Of a stretch of DNA of 64,000 nucleotides, positions 59,637 through 64,000 are shown piece by piece. The position numbers were made by a program, and so were the translations under genes. Origin of the DNA: Latrodectus hesperus (taxonomy: Eukaryota; Arthropoda; Arachnida; Araneae; Theridiidae). The notes beneath the pieces were generated by a model. That model saw only the letters and a program-made list of their open reading frames with translations, was not told where the DNA came from and did no database searches. The stretch is from NCBI GenBank assembly GCA_037975125.1, contig CM075860.1:43311970-43375969 (forward strand), given 5' to 3'. Position 1 is the first letter of the stretch; each line of letters starts with the position of its first letter.

Positions 59637-59905
59637 TAGTGCGGGTGAACCCCAGACTGCACCTTTAGGCTAACGGGTTTGGAATACTCGCCCATCACCC
59701 AGTGCCTCGTGGTTTTGATCCACTGTCAGGTGACGAGGTCACACCTTAGATGGTACCCTCCACTCCAAATCCAGGTAGCACCAGCCGAAGAGCTTTGGAT
59801 GTCACAAATTTACGTGGACAAGTCTCTAAATCACTGAAATCCAGCAAACCAGTGAAGGAGTGTACGTGGTCACCCTCCCAATCATTGTTCGCGGCAAATC
59901 AAATG
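59637..59905 (+). repeat. Third SINE-like family, copy 1
   Basis: GGAATACTCGCCCATCACC, CAGTGCCTCGTGGTTTTGAT, GGATGTCACAAATTTACGTG and GTACGTGGTCACCCTCCCA recur with changes at 62505-62775. A box A-like GGCTAACGGG and a box B-like GGTTTTGATCC about 45 bases apart suggest a decayed tRNA-type head. Confidence 0.6.
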
Positions 59906-60238
59906 TATAATGGATGCGTCAAAAAGACATCTTATGTCAATTTATGACAGCACTATCACAATTTAATTGTCCAATTATCAAATATACTGAGTTGCATATT
60001 ACAAATTACAAATCATTCGTTGTAAAATAAAAATATGCAAAATTGGTACCATTAAAATAAATTATAATTTATTAATATATTATTAATAACATATTATTTA
60101 TTACTTCTTCACATTTATTGTAAATAGTACACAATTTTCAGACAGGTAATAAATAAATTCTTCTATGCATTCATCAAAAATTAGCCTTTGATAATAATGC
60201 AATATGACCCTTTATTTACCAAAAGTCTTCTGGAATGT

Positions 60239-60341
<103 letters not shown>

Positions 60342-60372
60342 TGCATAAAATAATGAATGAAAACAAAAAAGA

Positions 60373-61240
60373 ATGTTGGAAAATTTGATGTCAAAGAAAA
60401 TTTTAAAATCTTCAGGTGGTTTTTCATTTTTGGTTTTAGAATTTGAATGGGACGTTAAAGGAATTAAATTTGGAAAAAAATTAATATCCCTGGAATTTTT
60501 AAAACGGTTACGTTGTAAAAGAGGAAAAAATATACCCAATGCAGGACAGTTTAATGACTATGCAAATTGGCATGCCCATGGATACATGCATCGATGCATA
60601 TCGGCGCACAGGATTTGGAAAATGCTCGTTAACCTCAAGGTACAGTTAGGCTTGCTTCACTTTGCTGATCTTAACGGGACGTGCTGTGAAGCTAGTGAGC
60701 TCTGTTTGTGGATAAGCAAAGGCTTAGAAATCCAGAACAATACATATTTAATTGACTATTCAATAACACAGCAAAAAAATGATGTTAATTTCAATGGGCC
60801 TTGACAAGTATGCAAGCCAATATTTGACTTTTACATGGAATCTATATAATTATCGATCTCAGTTTTGAAAGATTCTGTTCTAGGTGTGCTGAATGTTCTA
60901 TCAGTTCATTGGAGTTAGCTGAAGTCAATCAATCAATGTATATCGAACAGATTCCGGTGCCTGGACTAGCTGTTGCCTGACATTCCTTCTTCCTAAACAT
61001 CGTTGTAAGAGTCATACATTATAGAGCAGAGAGTTGTTTGTCTGATAAATGATAACTGGGCAACTTGACAGCATAATCAATGTACCTGTGAGAAATTAAA
61101 AGTACCTCGATGCCCAACTAAATGTGATCAGTTGTGTAAGATAATCCCTCTCCAAACTGTCACTATAGGTATCATGATAATAGCTGCTGAGAAAAAAATG
61201 CCACACTCGACATTTTATTATTCACATATGTATGCAGTAG
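60373..61240. other. Unassigned stretch; long plus-strand frame judged spurious
   Basis: A 143-codon open frame (60373-60804) crosses a block at 60645-60710 (TTCACTTTGCTGATCTTAAC) that recurs after the third SINE family near 62767. It is therefore repeat-derived and not a gene. Confidence 0.4.
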
Positions 61241-61247
61241 TCATCAT

Positions 61248-61289
61248 CAACAGGCATCTCAATTGCCAAGCAATTTGAGATGCCTGTTG
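61248..61289. repeat. Near-perfect 19-bp hairpin with tiny loop
   Basis: CAACAGGCATCTCAATTGC (61248-61266) pairs with 61270-61289 apart from one bulged base; the loop is 3 bases. It is too short-looped for a typical miRNA precursor. Confidence 0.7.
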
Positions 61290-61711
61290 TTCTTTGAAAA
61301 TGTTAATCCGATGCATAACTCATCAAATTATATCGTTGGGCCAAAATTCGTAGCTCAGGCTCAAATTTTGAATGGCAAGTTTATTAAAAACACTTTAATA
61401 TAGTTTTCACCCATTCGGGTCGCTATAACAGCAAGAATTCACCATGACACGTATTCTATTATGTTTTAAATAGTAGTGACGTTTTGTCCATGTAATTTCA
61501 GCTACTAATCTCGAATGGTGGTGAATCAATGTCTCGAAGCATCTTTTAAGCTATGAACAAAGGACGATCTATTGAGCATCTTTGATTTATTATTAAACCA
61601 AAAGTGTTCTATTAAGCTAAAAGCCGAGGAATATTGTGCCCAGTGGCGTAAGTTTAATTCATTTTCATGATCTTGCGATTATTTCGTGATGGCATGATTC
61701 TTATAAAAAAC

Positions 61712-61905
61712 TAAACTCCATGGCACGACAGCCCATGTGGGGGAAGGCCTACAGTGCCCATAACTGCTTTCATGACCGAGGGCCCTGGGGTGCGAAGCAT
61801 ATATCCCAGTTAGGTGGTCAGCCTAACGTAAGACCCCCAGTGTTTAGTTTCCAAGCATGCTTGGTACTCAGTTAATCGACCCACTGAAAGGAATGAAAGG
61901 CTGAG
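61712..61905 (-). mobile_element. SINE family 1 copy, 5'-truncated
   Basis: About 190 bases (plus-strand view TGGCACGACAGCCCATGTGG, CATGACCGAGGGCCCTGGGG, TTAGGTGGTCAGCCTAACG, CGACCCACTGAAAGGAATGA) closely match the copies at 7517 and 11600. By analogy with the 11.6-kb copy the orientation is minus and the tRNA head is missing. Confidence 0.78.
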
Positions 61906-62504
61906 GATATGACTCTTAGAACAAGGAGTATTGTCTTGTTGGGAATTTGATGGAGAGAGCTCAGTAGCTAAGAATGAATGAATCTGGTTGGTGACAATGT
62001 TGAGATAGCCATGACCATCTGAGTGTTGTTCTGCAAACATTAGTGGACTAAGAATAGGACAGCGCAATATTCGTCAGACCATTACATCGTCTTTACCAAC
62101 TTGAACCTGACATATATACATAGTGGTGCAGGCGAGCTATATCTGTTGAAATAGCGTGAAGCTACTGATCCACAGGAGCTCGACCTGACAGTAGGATCAA
62201 TTATTTCACGTGGTTTTTCCATACTCTGTGGGGCAATAGAAAGTGGAATTCATCCGATCAGCACACCTTTTTCCTTTCGTTGACAGTCCAGTGTAAGTGA
62301 TTACGGTCAAACTGGAAACATTTTTGTTGTTGTAAGTCAAGATAAAATATAACCAAAATGGAAGTCTTCTTTCGTAGCCCATCTTTACCAACGAATGGCA
62401 TATAGCGCGTTCAGAGATGTTACTCTTCTGTTCTGAATTGACGTTTAAGACAAGATTGACGTTTGTTCAAGACGTTTTTCTTAGCATGAGCTGTTTACAT
62501 ACAT

Positions 62505-62775
62505 AGAGGATCAGGCGAGCCCCAGACTGTATCTTTGGTTAACGGGAATGGAATACTCGCCCCTCACCAAGTGCCTCGTCACTTTGAACTACGATTAGGA
62601 GAAGAGGTTATACATGAGTTGGCACCCTCCTCCCATCCCCGCAACACCAGCGGAAGGACTTTGGACGTCAGATATTAACGTGGACACGCTCCCAACCTAC
62701 GTCAGTAAAGCAAGTCAATAAAGTAGAGTACGTGGTCACCCTCCCAGCCACTGCCGGCTGCAAATGATGCTTCAC
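62505..62775 (+). repeat. Third SINE-like family, copy 2
   Basis: Aligns with 59637-59905 through AGCCCCAGACTGTATCTTTG, GGAATACTCGCCCCTCACC, AGTGCCTCGTCACTTTGA, GGACTTTGGACGTCAGATAT and TACGTGGTCACCCTCCCAG. It continues into TTCACTTTGCTGACCTTAA, a segment also seen at 60650. Confidence 0.6.
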
Positions 62776-63205
62776 TTTGCTGACCTTAAGGAAAACGGTA
62801 TGAAGCTACTGAGCTACTGAAGCTCTTTGCATGAGCTAGTATTCTCATTTTACGCTCATCCCTTGGATCAACAAATCGTTTGCAACCACATACTTGTCTC
62901 TGAGCTGTTTCTTGGGTGTTTAACCAGTCCTAGTAAATCCTTCAAATGGTAGTTTGGGAAAAGCCTTACAGAGATGCAGCTAAAAATATTCAAACGGTTT
63001 CGACAAACTCCAACTATCATTCTTAGATCCTTTCCCCATGAAAACTGTTAATCCATCATCATTTGACAGGTGTATTGAGGGCTTCATATCGACACCAACT
63101 GCCATGTGACTACCTGATACCTAGCAATAGCTAAGTCAATATATTTGCTTCACCATCGGGATTGGCCATTCAGGTGTTTATACACTTTCCCCCTTTTAAA
63201 TACTA

Positions 63206-64000
63206 TTAGGTTGGTGCGTATGAAATGTCGGATTCTTAAGTGATTGTATAAAACTGCATATCTTTCTTCAAAAGCTGTTTATTCAATCAAAGTATGCTCC
63301 ATTCGCTTCAATACACTTCTCCCAACGAGATTTTAAAGCGTAGATGCCTGTCTTAAAAAATTTTGGTCTTTAGAATTAATAAACTCTGATATCGAGTTTT
63401 TTAGACTGTCTTCATTTTCATAGTGTTTGCCCCTTAAAAACAGCTCTAAATGCTTGAAAAAATGAAAATCGGTCGGCGAGAGATCCGGTGAATATGGTGG
63501 ATGCTGCAATGATGAGCATACGTTTAACCGATCCAGCTTATTTCGCTCTGTCAGTGCGTGCGGTACCCACTTGTCCATCTTCTTAACCTTGCCAATCTCA
63601 GAAAGGTGTCTCAATATCGTTGTATAGTCAACTTTCATCCTGATAGCAAGTTCCCTCGTGGATACGGCTGGATCCGCTTCCACTAGAGCCTTCAGGTCAT
63701 CATTCTTCACAGACGTTTTGGGTCTTCCGCGCGGCTCATTTTGCAGTGAAAAATCGCCAGTCCGAAATTTTTCGAACCAACGCTGCACTTTCCGATCGTT
63801 AACCGTATTCTCCCCAAACGCTTGGTTTATGTTGCGTGCAGCTTTTGCAGCACTATTACCAAGTTTGTACTCATATAAGAAAATGACGCGAATGTCGGCA
63901 GAATTCATATCGGCAATAAACTCAAAAGAAATAAAAAAGGGAAGACCTTCGAGAAAACCTATTTTGCTGAAATGAGTCTCTGGCAATGGACAATACGAGT
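63206..64000 (-). mobile_element. mariner element (mauritiana/cecropia-like), right part cut by window end
   Basis: The left end is a TIR (TTAGGTTGGTGCGTATGAAA) preceded by TA at 63204-63205. The tip TTAGGTTGG is well known in several mariner subfamilies. The opposite TIR should lie shortly beyond position 64000. Confidence 0.85.
63283..63908 (-). pseudogene. mariner transposase with a large internal deletion
   Basis: From ATG 63908 it reads MNSADIRVIFLYEYKLGNSA, the first HTH (VQRWFEKFRTGD), GRPKTSV, the second HTH (DYTTILRHLSEIGKV) and the linker WVPHALTE. It then jumps from KLDRLNVCSSL straight to HPPYSPDLSPTDFHFF, which carries the third catalytic residue. Roughly 140 residues with the first and second catalytic Asp are missing, without a shift of frame. 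A one-base shift near 63360 alters the end; in the other frame the tail runs YALKSRWEKCIEANGAYFD to TGA at 63283. It cannot be active. Confidence 0.88.

Noticed and set aside
60373..60804. 143-codon plus-strand frame
   Set aside because: Part of it is a repeat block also found near 62770, and no domain is visible.

Overview
The window is AT-rich, intron-rich animal DNA. Long (AT)n tracts, tRNA-derived SINEs, decayed mariner transposases and non-LTR retrotransposon fragments with an RNase H domain suggest an arthropod, most likely a spider or other chelicerate. That taxonomic guess is an inference. There are no bacterial features.

The only gene recognised with confidence is CCT2, the beta subunit of the cytosolic chaperonin TRiC/CCT, on the minus strand. 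Nine coding exons between 36949 and 17713 join in frame across canonical GT/AG introns. They encode 537 residues and a stop, about the length of known CCT2. Only the short 5' piece carrying the start codon was not located. AATAAA signals lie 145-176 bases beyond the stop. Its introns hold a hAT-like MITE, a LINE RNase H fragment, two short DNA transposons with 8-bp target duplications, and a seven-fold array of about 467-bp repeats.

Between about 6.3 and 10.9 kb, two exons of 87 and 90 bp (both multiples of three, with good splice sites) mark the start of a second minus-strand gene. A possible Met-Glu first exon lies upstream and a doubtful third exon downstream. Its predicted product is short, basic and NLS-like, and I do not recognise it.

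The rest is repeat landscape: a LINE RT fragment (0.4 kb), a complete but frameshifted mariner (2.0-3.3 kb), SINEs at 7.5 and 11.6 kb, a LINE remnant (13-14 kb), RT and RNase H fragments (38.4-40 kb), a SINE dimer (40.2-40.8 kb) and a CCAATATTGG-type minisatellite (42.7 kb). Between 44 and 55 kb there are ancient tandem duplications, a LINE/SINE composite and an inverted copy of it 8 kb away. Between 52 and 64 kb lie a Tigger-like fragment, two internally deleted mariners and clustered SINE-like repeats. Seven simple (AT)n or poly-T tracts punctuate the window. No CRISPR array, rRNA gene or convincing functional tRNA gene was found.
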